NCBI GenBank assembly: GCA_963841425.1
Contig: CAWJCL010000004.1
Coordinates: forward strand, 1-64,000
Source: DATEOR01 sp963841425
Lineage (GTDB): Bacteria; Actinomycetota; Thermoleophilia; Gaiellales; Gaiellaceae
DNA length: 64,000 nt
Reading direction: 5' to 3'
Both the position numbers and the translations under genes were made by a program. A model generated the notes under the pieces. The model saw nothing but the letters and a program-made list of their open reading frames with translations, had not been told where the DNA came from and searched no databases. This document shows, one piece after another, positions 25,538 through 33,880 of the stretch (the stretch's first letter is position 1; each line of letters begins with the position of its first letter).

Positions 25538-25561
25538 CTATACAACCGTATAGTTGTATAG
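25538..25561 (+). promoter_or_regulatory. perfect palindrome, candidate ArsR operator
   Basis: CTATACAAC (25538-25546), spacer CGTATA, GTTGTATAG (25553-25561): a perfect 9+9 inverted repeat in otherwise GC-rich DNA, ending 13 bases before the ArsR ATG. Size, AT content and position fit a dimeric winged-helix repressor site overlapping the operon's own promoter, so autorepression is likely. Confidence 0.75.
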
Positions 25562-25574
25562 ATCGACTACTCAG

Positions 25575-25916
25575 ATGGTTCTTCCTCACCCGCTTCCCGA
25601 TCCGCTTGTCGAGTTGATTGCGCGTCGCTTTCGCGTCATCGGCGAGCCGATGCGCATTCGCATCCTCGACCATCTTCGCGAGGGCGAGGCGTCCGTCCAG
25701 GAGCTGACCGATGCCCTTGGGGCCTCGCAACAGAACGTCTCCAAGCACCTGCAGGTTTTGCTCGAAGCGGGGATCGTGGGCCGGCGGAAGGACAGGAACA
25801 GTGCCTACTACTCGATCTCGGACCCAGGTGTTTTTGCTCTCTGCGAAGAGGTGTGCGGCAGCCTCCAACGTCAGCTTGCGGAGCTGAGCGAGCTCATCGA
25901 GGGAGTGGGCCGATGA
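25575..25916 (+). CDS. ArsR-family transcriptional repressor
   Basis: 113 residues. Winged helix: IGEPMRIRILDHLREGEASV, the recognition helix LGASQQNVSKHLQVLLEAGIV, the wing GRRKDRNSAYYSI, then a dimerisation helix with ALCEEVCGSL. The only two cysteines are four apart (CxxxC) in that last helix; there is no ELCVCDL-type metal site, so a thiol or reactive-sulfur/redox switch is more likely than arsenic. ATG 25575 is chosen over TTG 25554, which would place the palindrome inside the gene. First gene of a five-gene operon: DUF2892 protein, MMPL exporter, glutaredoxin-like protein and DUF302 protein follow. Confidence 0.9.
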   Translation: MVLPHPLPDPLVELIARRFRVIGEPMRIRILDHLREGEASVQELTDALGASQQNVSKHLQVLLEAGIVGRRKDRNSAYYSISDPGVFALCEEVCGSLQRQLAELSELIEGVGR

Positions 25917-26125
25917 GCAAATGGCCACTCGAGCGAGTTCTCTTCGTGCTCGCCGGAACGGTGACCTTGACCGCCGTGCTCCTCACCGCCTTCGTCAGTT
26001 CCTGGTTCCTGCTTCTCGCCGCTTTCGTCGGCATCAACCAGTGGCTATTCGTGGCCGCCGGCGGCTGCCCGGCCTCGCTCCTGCTTGAGCGCGCGACCGG
26101 TCTCGAGCGGGGGTGTCGCAGGTGA
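25913..26125 (+). CDS. DUF2892 (YgaP-like) membrane protein
   Basis: 70 residues, two transmembrane helices (about 8-27 and 31-50) and the family's C-terminal GGCPASLLLERATGL, equivalent to the G.CP...L pattern of the membrane part of YgaP-type proteins. In YgaP this domain is fused to a rhodanese and handles sulfur; here it stands alone. It starts in an ATGA overlap with the ArsR stop and ends overlapping the MMPL start. The ArsR/DUF2892 pairing recalls BigR/SqrR-type sulfide-responsive operons. Confidence 0.85.
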   Translation: MSKWPLERVLFVLAGTVTLTAVLLTAFVSSWFLLLAAFVGINQWLFVAAGGCPASLLLERATGLERGCRR

Positions 26126-28281
26126 GTGTCGCCGAGGCGACTCGCCTCCGCGCGCCGGACGAGCTCCGAGCCGCGCGCGCGGTCGGACCGCTCGGGCGCC
26201 TCGGGCGCTGGACTGCGGGGCACGTCGGCATCGTCGCGCTCGCGTGGGTCGTCCTCGCGCTCGGCCTCGGTGCCTATGCTCCCCGCGTTGAGCACGCACT
26301 CTCGGGTGCCGGCTGGGAGGCGTCGGGCTCCGAGTCGGTCGCGGCCCGAAAGCTCGTGCAGGAGCGTTTCGCCGGCCTCTCCAGTCAGGCGTTCATGGTC
26401 GTCGTGCACTCACCGACGAGGACGACATCCGATCCGGCGTTCAGTTCGACGGTCGCAGCCGTGGGCGCTACCCTGCGCGCGAGCGACGACGTCACGAGGG
26501 TCGTCCCCCCGCAACCTCGTCAAACGATCTCGGCGGACGGGCACACGGCGATCGTGACCGCTGGCGCTACGGGGACGCCGACCGACGCCGTCGCCGCCGC
26601 GGACACGCTCAAGGGGCAGCTGGGACGGCTCGGCAGCGAGGACGTCTCGGTCTCCCTCACGGGGGCCTCGGGGATGTGGTCGGACTTCAACACCGCCAAC
26701 AAGGAGGCGATGTTCAAATCGGAGCTCATCTCCTGGCCGGTGACGATGGCGATCCTCGTCGTCGCCTTCGGCACGCTCGTCGCGGCGGGGTTGCCGCTCA
26801 TGTTGACGATCCTCGGCCTGGTCGCCAGCGCGGGCATGCTCACGCTCTTCACTCACGGTTTCGACATCTCGATCTGGGCGATGAACTTCGCGCTGATGTT
26901 CGCGCTCGCGCTCGGGATCGACTACGCGCTCTTCATCGTCCACCGCTTCCGCGCTGCCTACTTCGGCTCTCGGCTTCCGGTTGCCGATGCCGTCGCGGTC
27001 ACGATGGAGACGGCGGGCAAAGCGGTCCTTTTCTCGGGCCTCACCGTGCTGATCTCGCTTTCGGCGGTCATGCTCGTTCCCAGCCCGGCTTTCCGCTCGA
27101 TGGCGCTCGGGATCATGCTGAGCGTTGTCTTCGTCCTGCTCGCGACCCTGACCCTGCTTCCGGCCGTTCTTGCCAAGCTCGGCCCGCGCGTCGACTCGCT
27201 CGCCTTGCGCTGGGTGCACTCGGGCGAGCACCGCTCGCCGGCCTTTGCCCGCTGGGGTGAGCTTCTCTGGCGCCGCCCGCACGTCTTCGGCCCAGCTGCG
27301 ACGCTCGTTCTCGTCTTGCTCGCCCTGCCCGTAATCGGTCTGAAGACCGGCATGCCCTCGATCAAGGTCGTGCCGCCAGCAGACGGCTCACGGGTCGGGT
27401 ACGAGCAGGTGCAGCAGGCGTTTGGTGAAGGGGCTCCCGGCGCGCTCCAGCTCGTCGGTCCCAAAGATCAGGCCGCCGCCGCAGCCGCTGTCGTCTCTCA
27501 CGATCCCGGGATCGCACGCGTAGTCCCGCCTCAGGAAGGAGAGGGTGGTCTCGCGCTCGTCCAAGCGGTTCCGTCGGCCGATCCGTCGAATCCGGCCGTC
27601 GGCAAGACGATCGACCGGCTGAGGGCCGCTCTTCCTTCGGGCGTCCTCGTCGGCGGGGCGGCCGCCGAGAACCACGACCTCGAGTCGGCGCTTCGAGCGA
27701 AGACGCCGCTCGTGATCGGCGTCGTCCTTGTGCTCGGCTTCCTGCTCTTGCTCTTGGCACTCCAGGCGCCGTTGATCGCCGCCCTCGGCGTGCTCACCAA
27801 CCTGCTCGCCGTTGGGGCCGCCTTCGGCATCGGACGCCTGATCTTCCAGAACGGCCACGGCGCGGGTTTCCTCGGCTTCGAGTCCCAGGGGTTCATGGAC
27901 GCCTGGGCGCCGGTCTTCTTCTTCGCGATGGTGTTCGCGATCTCGATGGACTACACCGTCTTTTTGCTCTCTTCGGCCAAGGAGCACTACGACCGCACCA
28001 CCGACCCAAAGGAGGCCGTCGTGGGTGGCCTTGCCCACTCGGGCCGCGTCATCTTCGCGGCGGCGGCCGTCATGGTCGCCGTCTTCTTTACGTTCGCCCT
28101 CTCCGGCCCGCTGCCCCCGAAGGAAATGGGCCTCATTCTCGGGATCGCCGTCTTGCTCGACGCGATGCTGATCCGGCTCGTGCTCATGCCGACGCTGCTT
28201 CGTGTCTTCGGGCACCGAGCTTGGGCCCTACCGGCCTGGCTCGACAGGGTCCTCCCCGACATCCGCTTCGGCCACGCCTAA
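26122..28281 (+). CDS. MMPL-family (RND superfamily) membrane transporter
   Basis: 719 residues from GTG 26122 (GTGA overlap; GTG 26113 is the alternative). Two repeats, each with one helix, a large extracytoplasmic loop, then a cluster of five helices: first helix HVGIVALAWVVLALGLG; first MMPL cluster about 205-345 with DYALFIVHRFR; second half starts near 390, with its cluster about 530-700 including ISMDYTVFLLSSAKEHYD. The two conserved Asp-Tyr pairs (GIDYA, SMDYT) are the proton-relay residues of the family. MMPL proteins export lipids or small hydrophobic molecules using the proton gradient. In this operon it may export a thiol-reactive or electrophilic compound sensed by ArsR (inference). 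Confidence 0.92.
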   Translation: MSVAEATRLRAPDELRAARAVGPLGRLGRWTAGHVGIVALAWVVLALGLGAYAPRVEHALSGAGWEASGSESVAARKLVQERFAGLSSQAFMVVVHSPTRTTSDPAFSSTVAAVGATLRASDDVTRVVPPQPRQTISADGHTAIVTAGATGTPTDAVAAADTLKGQLGRLGSEDVSVSLTGASGMWSDFNTANKEAMFKSELISWPVTMAILVVAFGTLVAAGLPLMLTILGLVASAGMLTLFTHGFDISIWAMNFALMFALALGIDYALFIVHRFRAAYFGSRLPVADAVAVTMETAGKAVLFSGLTVLISLSAVMLVPSPAFRSMALGIMLSVVFVLLATLTLLPAVLAKLGPRVDSLALRWVHSGEHRSPAFARWGELLWRRPHVFGPAATLVLVLLALPVIGLKTGMPSIKVVPPADGSRVGYEQVQQAFGEGAPGALQLVGPKDQAAAAAAVVSHDPGIARVVPPQEGEGGLALVQAVPSADPSNPAVGKTIDRLRAALPSGVLVGGAAAENHDLESALRAKTPLVIGVVLVLGFLLLLLALQAPLIAALGVLTNLLAVGAAFGIGRLIFQNGHGAGFLGFESQGFMDAWAPVFFFAMVFAISMDYTVFLLSSAKEHYDRTTDPKEAVVGGLAHSGRVIFAAAAVMVAVFFTFALSGPLPPKEMGLILGIAVLLDAMLIRLVLMPTLLRVFGHRAWALPAWLDRVLPDIRFGHA

Positions 28282-28613
28282 TGCACGAGCTTTGGCAGAC
28301 CGAGTGGTGCCCGGCATCGCGGCGTGTCCGGGAGCGGCTGACCGAGCTCAGCATCGACTACATCAGCCGGCAAGTGCCGGTCGAGAAGGGCGAACGGCGT
28401 TTTCTCCGCGAGCGCACCGGCACCGACACGATCCCCGTCCTGATCGCGCCTGACGGCGAGATCCTCGTCGGAGAAGAATCGATCCTCAGCCGTCTCGACA
28501 CCCACGAACCCATGCCGGCGGAAGCGCGTGCCCATCGGCTGAAGGCCGAGAAGGCGCGACGCCGCTACCTGGAGGAGGAATGCGAATGCCCACCGCCACC
28601 GGCTTCACACTGA
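28281..28613 (+). CDS. glutaredoxin-like protein (CPAS active site)
   Basis: 110 residues. MHELWQTEWCPASRRVRERL is the thioredoxin-fold start with active site C-P-A-S: a nucleophilic Cys10 and Ser at the resolving position, as in monothiol glutaredoxins or GST-N-like proteins. DTIPVLIAPDGEIL carries the cis-Pro, and LVGEESILSRLD follows. The C-terminal charged tail ends EECECPPPP with two more cysteines that might act in place of the missing one. ATG 28281 overlaps the MMPL stop (TAATG). Fits a thiol-handling operon. Confidence 0.85.
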   Translation: MHELWQTEWCPASRRVRERLTELSIDYISRQVPVEKGERRFLRERTGTDTIPVLIAPDGEILVGEESILSRLDTHEPMPAEARAHRLKAEKARRRYLEEECECPPPPASH

Positions 28614-29005
28614 CCACCACGACCACCGCTCCGTTCGCTGAGGCGGTCGCGCGCGTCCGCGCCGAACTGGAGGAAGAAGGCTTCGGCGTCCTTTGCGAAA
28701 TCGACGTACGGGCGACGCTACGCGAGAAGCTCGGGATCGAGCAGGAGCCATACACGATCCTCGGCGCCTGCAACCCGCCGCTCGCCCACCAGGCCCTCTC
28801 CGCCGAACCCGAGCTCGGCACGCTTCTGCCCTGCAACGTCGTCGTGTACGAGCGCGACGGCGAAACGCGCATCTCGGCAATTGACGCCGAACGGATGCTC
28901 TCGATCGTTGGCAATGAGGCCCTCGCCCCGATCGCCGAGAAGGTCCGAGAGAAGCTTGCCGCCGTCGTCGAGCGCGCGAGCGCGGCGAACGCACATCGTC
29001 CGTAG
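28580..29005 (+). CDS. DUF302 family protein
   Basis: 141 residues. The family signature is present: a strand pair with FAEAVARVRAELEEEGFGVL, then REKLGIEQEPYTILGACNPPLAHQAL, LLPCNVVVYE and an end helix. DUF302 proteins are small alpha/beta proteins of unknown biochemical role, often encoded with sulfur or redox genes. Conserved cysteines are in LCEID, GACNPP and LPCNVV. Overlaps the previous gene by 34 bases; GGAGG lies close to ATG 28580, and ATG 28586 is equally possible. Last gene of the ArsR operon. Confidence 0.88.
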   Translation: MRMPTATGFTLTTTTTAPFAEAVARVRAELEEEGFGVLCEIDVRATLREKLGIEQEPYTILGACNPPLAHQALSAEPELGTLLPCNVVVYERDGETRISAIDAERMLSIVGNEALAPIAEKVREKLAAVVERASAANAHRP

Positions 29006-29201
29006 CGACTCACGCCTCCAGTGCGCGTGTAGTTCGTGCCGCGCATCGCCCGCCGCCGCGGCCCACAAGCGTATGACCAAACCGTGTCGGCGAGTAGCTG
29101 TTGGGGTCTTCTGCGGCCTACGACCGAGTCTGATCCAGGGATTCTCCGATGGTCGTTTCGCGAGGCGGTGCAACCTTGTGGACCTCGCGAACGGAGGAGC
29201 T

Positions 29202-29486
29202 ATGACTGTCGGGGGTTTCACTCAGCGAAGAGGCCGCAGTCAGGTTCACCTCCTTCGCCACCTGCTGGAGATGGCGCTCGCGATGATGGTGGGGATGTTC
29301 GCGGGCGCAGCGGTGTTCGTCTCCGCGCTGGGGGTCTTTTTACTGAGCCGCTCCTATATGTATGCCCGCGTTCAAGAAGTGAACCGGCCGTGGGTCGGTT
29401 CACCAGAGACCGGCCGGCTCGATCAGTGCTACTTGTCTGCCCACTCGCGTTCGGCTTCGCGCTCCATTCGTTCGAGGCGCTCGTAG
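29202..29486 (+). pseudogene. truncated membrane protein
   Basis: GGAGG precedes ATG 29202. The first 55 residues are convincing: MTVGGFTQRRG, HLLRHLLEMALAMMVGMFAG and a second helix VFVSALGVFLL. In related actinobacterial proteins, as I recall them, several more helices with HGW follow; here the frame degenerates into Ser/Arg-rich sequence antisense to the next gene. Probably a 3'-deleted gene, though a real two-helix peptide cannot be excluded. Confidence 0.45.
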
Positions 29487-29701
29487 TAGTCGGGGAACTC
29501 CTTCATGTGCGCGAGCGCGATCTTGCCGGTGATGATCGGGTCGTCGTGAGTGACGTCGGTCTGGGGGTCGTGGCTGCCGTGCTCGAACTCCACGTCCATC
29601 CCCATCCGAAACTGCTCGAGGTCGAAGCGGTTCCAGTCGACGCCGATTGCGTCGCCGACCCGTTGCGCATCCTCGGGCGAGGTTCGACGGCTCTCAGTCA
29701 T
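29429..29701 (-). CDS. DUF5661-like small protein
   Basis: 90 residues from ATG 29701, behind GGAGGAGAG. Core FDLEQFRMGMDVEFEHG, the sequence DPIITGKIALAHMKEFPDY and YERLERME match a small family I know as DUF5661 (acidic, helical, 'EHG ... TGKIALAHL.E.PDYY'). Function unknown; such proteins are often encoded in phages and actinobacterial accessory DNA. The frame runs 500 bases further upstream through tRNA-like copy 6, but that extension is antisense noise. Confidence 0.8.
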   Translation of the reverse strand: MTESRRTSPEDAQRVGDAIGVDWNRFDLEQFRMGMDVEFEHGSHDPQTDVTHDDPIITGKIALAHMKEFPDYYERLERMEREAEREWADK

Positions 29702-29888
29702 CTCTCTCCTCCTCATGGTCGAGCGGGCGACGCTAGTCTTGCGGATCGGTGGCGATCGCAGGCGGCTCTGATGGTGGTCCCGGACTAGGACCTCGTCGCT
29801 GCTCGAGCGGCCAGAGAGCTGCTCGAAGGCCGGAGGACTGCCTAGTCGCGCGGTCAACGGTTCGCGGTTTGCGGCTATCCAGGGTGAG

Positions 29889-30030
29889 TGGATCGCACCC
29901 AGAAGGTCGCCGGTTCGAGTCCGGCTAGCTCCATAAAAGCCGCCGCAGACGGCGGTTTTTCTTCGGGCATGAGACGAATGGCCAACATCCAGGCGCTCGG
30001 TCCCAGATACCCTCAGAACTCGCAGAGATG
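29889..30030 (+). repeat. tRNA-Ala-like 3' half, copy 6, with strong terminator
   Basis: tRNA-like part 29889-29933 (TGG-ATCGCAC-CCA, one change AGAAGGTC, intact T-arm, TAGCTCCA). The terminator is textbook: AAAAGCCGCCG (29935-29945), loop CAGA, CGGCGGTTTTT (29950-29960), CTT. CATCCAGGCGCTCGG (29987-30001) and CCCAGAT repeat the sequence found after copy 1, so copies 1 and 6 share their downstream flank. No further copies occur after this point in the window. Confidence 0.85.
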
Positions 30031-30191
30031 ACCGCCTCCTGGATCCTCTTACGTGCGGGTGTCGATCTCGAGGAAGTCCATCCGCCGACCGGCGGGCGGG
30101 CGCCGGGCTGGCACGCCTGCCTCGTCGTTGCGGCGCGCTCACCAGGCGATGTTCCGACGCCGTCGAGTCCTGCCGGAATGGCGGTGTCACG

Positions 30192-30923
30192 ATGAGCCGC
30201 CGCGTGCCTCGCATTGGTGTCGGTCGGGCCGTCGCGCTGGCCGGCGCCCTCTATGCGACTGTCGCGCTCGCTGCGCGCCCATGGATGGAGCGCTGGGGGT
30301 CGACGGAAGCGGAGCGGACCCGGTCGCTACCCGGCGACGAGCTCGTCCCCGACGCCGATCAGCAAACGCATGGCATCACCATCAACGCGCCGCCCGACGA
30401 CGTCTGGCGCTGGCTGGTGCAGATGGGTCAGGGGCGCGCCGGCTTCTACACCCACGACCGCATCGAGCGGCTGTTCGGGGCGGCGATCCGAAACGCAGAC
30501 AAAATTCATCCCGAGTGGCAGCGCGTCGCCGTCGGCGACCTCGTACGCACCTATCGGCCGATGCCACGCTTCGAGCCGCTGGGCTGGATCGTCTCGGTAG
30601 TTGACCCGCGGCGGACGCTCGTCGTCCACGAGCCAGAGCGGGGCGGCGTTATCAGCAGCAGCTGGGCGTTCGCGCTCGAGCGCGGGGGCGACCGTACGCG
30701 GTTGCTGTCTCGGTGGCGGTTCCGCAGCCGCGGCGCGGCCCACACAGCATTCAAGTGGATCGTCTTCGACCCGGCCCACTTCATCATGGAGACCGGCGTC
30801 CTGCACGGGCTGAAGACGCGCGCTGAAAGCAGCGCTGCCACCGGCCGTGACCAGCCCCCGCGGTCCCCTGGCACAGCCCTTGCCTCATCGCGACCCAAGG
30901 AGGGGCCACGAAGCTCGTTGTGA
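30192..30923 (+). CDS. membrane-anchored SRPBCC family protein, first of a tandem pair
   Basis: 243 residues. N-terminal hydrophobic segment (about 9-28), then RSLPGDELVPDADQQTHGITI, leading to the SRPBCC fold: APPDDVWRWLVQMGQGRAG, an acidic DLVRTYRP loop and a C-terminal helix FDPAHFIMETGVLHGLKTRAE. The family binds hydrophobic ligands in a deep cavity; the ligand is unknown. Paralogous to the next gene and to the truncated relic at 4469. ATG 30192 has no strong ribosome binding site. Its stop overlaps the next start (GTGA). Confidence 0.85.
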   Translation: MSRRVPRIGVGRAVALAGALYATVALAARPWMERWGSTEAERTRSLPGDELVPDADQQTHGITINAPPDDVWRWLVQMGQGRAGFYTHDRIERLFGAAIRNADKIHPEWQRVAVGDLVRTYRPMPRFEPLGWIVSVVDPRRTLVVHEPERGGVISSSWAFALERGGDRTRLLSRWRFRSRGAAHTAFKWIVFDPAHFIMETGVLHGLKTRAESSAATGRDQPPRSPGTALASSRPKEGPRSSL

Positions 30924-31669
30924 ACAAGCGAGTTGGAGATCACCGTCTCCTCTTCGTGCTTGCATTGCGGCGCACGCGAAGGCTCGCGCTCAAGCCGCGC
31001 GCTCACGTCTCTGCCGCAGTGGTTGCTGCCGGGTACTTGCTTCATCGAGTCGGCCGGCGCTCTGGCGCGACCTCCGAAGAGGTGGCGTCCAAGCTGCCCG
31101 GCGACGAGCTGGTGCACGAGCCGATGTGGCAGTCGACGCGAGCGATCACGATCGACGCGCCTCCCGAAGAGGTGTGGCCGTGGATCGTCCAGATGGGCTT
31201 CCCGTCGCATCGCGCGGGCTGGTACACGCCACATTGGCTTGACCGCCTTACGTTCGGGATTCGCGCCTCGAGCGCCGAGGAGATCCGCCCCGAGCTCCAG
31301 CACCTGGAAGCCGGTGACCGTCTTCCTGACAGTGACGACTGGTCGGCGTATTTCACCGTCGTCACCGTCGATCCGCCGCACGCGCTCTTGCTGCACTCGA
31401 CCCACCATGTGATCAAGCCGATCCGGACGATCGACTTCACCTGGGCGTTCGTCTTGCGCCCGCTCGACGGTGGGAGAACCCGCCTGCTGATTCGCGCGCG
31501 CTCGCATTACACGCCGCGTTCGGCGGCCTGGTTCGTCGAGCTCGTGATCGGCCCCGGCGACTTCGTGAACGCGGGTGCGATGCTTCGTGGGATCAAGCGT
31601 CGCGCCGAGTCCCGGCGGCCGCCGGCGGACGCGACGCTTGAAGGGCGAGAGACGCTCGCGGCGAGATGA
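30920..31669 (+). CDS. SRPBCC family protein, second of the tandem pair
   Basis: 249 residues from GTG 30920. One N-terminal hydrophobic segment, SKLPGDELVHEPMWQSTRAI, the domain start DAPPEEVWPWIVQMGFPSHRAG, TFAWVF-like strands and a C-terminal helix ending MLRGIKRRAES. The shared LPGDELV and VW.W.VQMG motifs show it arose by tandem duplication with 30192. It overlaps the glycosyltransferase start by 4 bases, so the three genes form one operon. Confidence 0.85.
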   Translation: MNKRVGDHRLLFVLALRRTRRLALKPRAHVSAAVVAAGYLLHRVGRRSGATSEEVASKLPGDELVHEPMWQSTRAITIDAPPEEVWPWIVQMGFPSHRAGWYTPHWLDRLTFGIRASSAEEIRPELQHLEAGDRLPDSDDWSAYFTVVTVDPPHALLLHSTHHVIKPIRTIDFTWAFVLRPLDGGRTRLLIRARSHYTPRSAAWFVELVIGPGDFVNAGAMLRGIKRRAESRRPPADATLEGRETLAAR

Positions 31670-33099
31670 TCGGCTCGGTGCGGCTTCGCGAGGTGGAGGT
31701 GCAGGCGCTCGATGCTGCGCGGCTTGAGCCGTTGATCGGGCAGGAACGGATGGCCCGCTACGAGGCGATCGCGGAGGCAACGCAGACGGCGCTCGTAGGT
31801 CGCACCGTCCTCAACGTCAACTCGACGGCGACGGGTGGCGGCGTGGCGGAGATGCTGCAGACGCTGCTCGCCTACGGGCGCGGGGCTGGGCTCGACGTGC
31901 GCTGGCTCGTTATCGAGGGCGATCCGGAGTTCTTCGCGATTACGAAGCGAATCCACAACGGGCTGTACGGCTCACCCGGCGACAGGGGCGAGCTCGGGAC
32001 GGCTGAGCGGGCGCTCTACGAAACGGTGACGCGACGCAATGCCGAGGAGCTGCGCGTCCTCGTTCGCCCGGGCGACGTCGTCCTGGTGCACGACCCGCAA
32101 CCCGCGGGGCTGATCGAGGACATGAAGCGTGCGGGTGCGCACGTGATCTGGCGCTGCCACGTTGGTCGTGACGAGCCGAACGAGTGGACGGAGCGCGCCT
32201 GGGAGTTCCTCCGTCCGTACGTCGAGCCGGCCGACGCGTTCGTCGTATCCCGCCGGGCGTTCGCGCCCCCCTGGATGGACGAGGCAAGGACTCACGTCAT
32301 TGCGCCCTCGATCGATCCGTTCTCGGCCAAGAACGAGCCGATGTCGCGCCGAAACAGCCGCCAAGTGCTCACGTACGCGGGGCTCCTCTCAGGGGACGGC
32401 GCCGTGCCCGCGGTCCCGTTCACGCGTCGCGATGGTTCCCCCGGTCGCATCAACCGCCGCGTCGACGTTCTGCAAACGGGCCCACCACCTGCGCCTGAGG
32501 CCCCGCTCGTCGTGCAGGTCTCGCGCTGGGATCGGATGAAAGACATGACGGGCGTCCTGCGCGGCTTCGCGGAGGGCGTCGATGCCTCATTCGGCGCGCA
32601 CCTGCTTCTCTCGGGCCCGGCCGTCACGGGTGTCGCGGACGACCCTGAGGCGGCCGAGGTCCTCGACGAGTGCATGGCGCTCTGGCGGGCGCTCCCACAC
32701 GACACACGCTCGCGCGTTCACCTCGCTTGCACGCCCATGGCCGACCCAGACGAGGCGGCTGCGATCGTCAACGCCGTCCAGCGCCACGCAGCCGTCGTCG
32801 TCCAGAAGAGCCTGGCCGAGGGGTTCGGCCTCACCGTCGCGGAGGCGATGTGGAAGGGCCGTCCGATCGTCGCGAGCGCCGTCGGCGGCATCAGTGACCA
32901 GATCGACGACGGCGTCAATGGTGTCCTCCTTCGTGACGCCGAGGATCTTGGCGCCTTCGCCGACGCGGTCAGCGCCCTGCTGCGCGACCCCGAGCGAGCC
33001 AGGAAGCTGGGAGAACAGGCGCGGGTGCGGGCGGGCGAGCTGTTCCTCGGCGACCGCCACCTCGACCAGTACGGCGCGCTTCTCCAACAGCTCGCCTAA
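31666..33099 (+). CDS. GT4 glycosyltransferase, trehalose-synthase (TreT)-like
   Basis: 477 residues. N-terminal GT-B domain with LNVNSTATGGGVAEMLQTLL (the GGG acceptor-loop signature of TreT-type enzymes), VLVHDPQPAGLI, WRCHVGRDEPNEWT. C-terminal domain with VVQVSRWDRMKDMTGVL and the EX7E sugar-nucleotide site in KSLAEGFGLTVAEAMWKGRP. TreT makes trehalose from an NDP-glucose and glucose; the exact acceptor here is not proven. In some actinobacteria such genes are annotated as trehalose synthase. It is co-transcribed with the SRPBCC pair, whose link to trehalose is unclear. Confidence 0.88.
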   Translation: MIGSVRLREVEVQALDAARLEPLIGQERMARYEAIAEATQTALVGRTVLNVNSTATGGGVAEMLQTLLAYGRGAGLDVRWLVIEGDPEFFAITKRIHNGLYGSPGDRGELGTAERALYETVTRRNAEELRVLVRPGDVVLVHDPQPAGLIEDMKRAGAHVIWRCHVGRDEPNEWTERAWEFLRPYVEPADAFVVSRRAFAPPWMDEARTHVIAPSIDPFSAKNEPMSRRNSRQVLTYAGLLSGDGAVPAVPFTRRDGSPGRINRRVDVLQTGPPPAPEAPLVVQVSRWDRMKDMTGVLRGFAEGVDASFGAHLLLSGPAVTGVADDPEAAEVLDECMALWRALPHDTRSRVHLACTPMADPDEAAAIVNAVQRHAAVVVQKSLAEGFGLTVAEAMWKGRPIVASAVGGISDQIDDGVNGVLLRDAEDLGAFADAVSALLRDPERARKLGEQARVRAGELFLGDRHLDQYGALLQQLA

Positions 33100-33538
33100 T
33101 GAGGCGCGCCTCGTGATCCAGCTCGGCGGCGTCGAAACGATCCGGCGTCGATCCGAAGACTCCTCGACGCCGTCGCCGACCGGCGCAACATTTACGACCT
33201 GACCATCCTCCGGGCCGGACCTCTCGGCCTCGGATCGTGGCGAACCGCCGTTCTTTTGCGGCCTGCGCATCGCAGGGGTCGTTCACAGGGTTCCCCCGGA
33301 CGGCACACGGAGTCGGTCGAATGCGCGGCGACGCGGTTGGCGCCCGTTACCCGCGCTGGGAAGCGCCTACATGCCGATTGCAGGGCAGGTTCGCGCGCCG
33401 ACGGGACGGTGAGACACGACCGCGACACCCCAGCGAGGACGGTCTGCCCTGCCTTGAAACAACTAGACCCCTCGTGCTTAAGATTGGCCCTGTAGGCAGC
33501 CGCTTGAGGGGCGGCCGAAACCTAGGGAAGGGGAGAGG
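33100..33538 (+). pseudogene. 439-base gap holding a thioredoxin-reductase-like fragment
   Basis: At 33190-33264 one frame reads YDLTILRAGPLGL then GSWRTAVLLRP. This resembles the FAD-binding start of thioredoxin-reductase-like proteins (YDL.I.GAGPAGLAAA...LRTAVLE) with the first Gly changed and about eight residues deleted. No continuation is found and there is no start. The remainder, up to the ribosome binding site of the next gene (GGGGAGAGG at about 33530), has no gene I can support. Confidence 0.3.
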
Positions 33539-33880
33539 ATGCGGCTCAGATTCTTTGCAGTTCTGGCTGCGGTCGTTTTTGCTCTTGCGATCGCCGCGCC
33601 CGCGTTTGCGTTTGACTGCTACGTCGCCAAGAAACCGCCGACAGCGGGCGCAGTCGGACTCGTTGACATCACGACCGACGACTTCACTCCGCTGAAGCCA
33701 AATTTCGGAACGGATGAGCACCCCCACGGCGCCTTCATCGCGCTGACCGACGGGAACATCACCGTGTCGACGTTTCTTCACGCCCCGGGCGGCGTTCTGC
33801 CTCCGGCGCGCGAAGGCGGCGCTCAGCACAACTGCGACGGAAAGGGCATCGACTCACTCGAGGTGTGCTTCGGCGAGTAA
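33539..33880 (+). CDS. small secreted protein, unknown function
   Basis: 113 residues: Sec signal peptide (MRLRFFAVLAAVVFALAIAA-PAFAF, AxA site near 23), then an 88-residue mature protein with DCYVAKKPP, GTDEHPHGAFIAL and a C-terminal pair of cysteines (HNCDGKG ... EVCFGE), giving three cysteines in all. GGGGAGAGG lies directly upstream of ATG. Typical of small actinobacterial exported proteins; no domain recognised. It is followed by a C/G-rich region with inverted repeats and a T-run (about 33946-34001, CTCGGTC ... GACCGAG ... ATTTTT) that may be its terminator. Confidence 0.75.
   Translation: MRLRFFAVLAAVVFALAIAAPAFAFDCYVAKKPPTAGAVGLVDITTDDFTPLKPNFGTDEHPHGAFIALTDGNITVSTFLHAPGGVLPPAREGGAQHNCDGKGIDSLEVCFGE

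Noticed and set aside
25575..25916. Arsenic-resistance operon
   Set aside because: The ArsR has no ELCVCDL-type arsenic site, and no arsB, arsC or acr3 follows.
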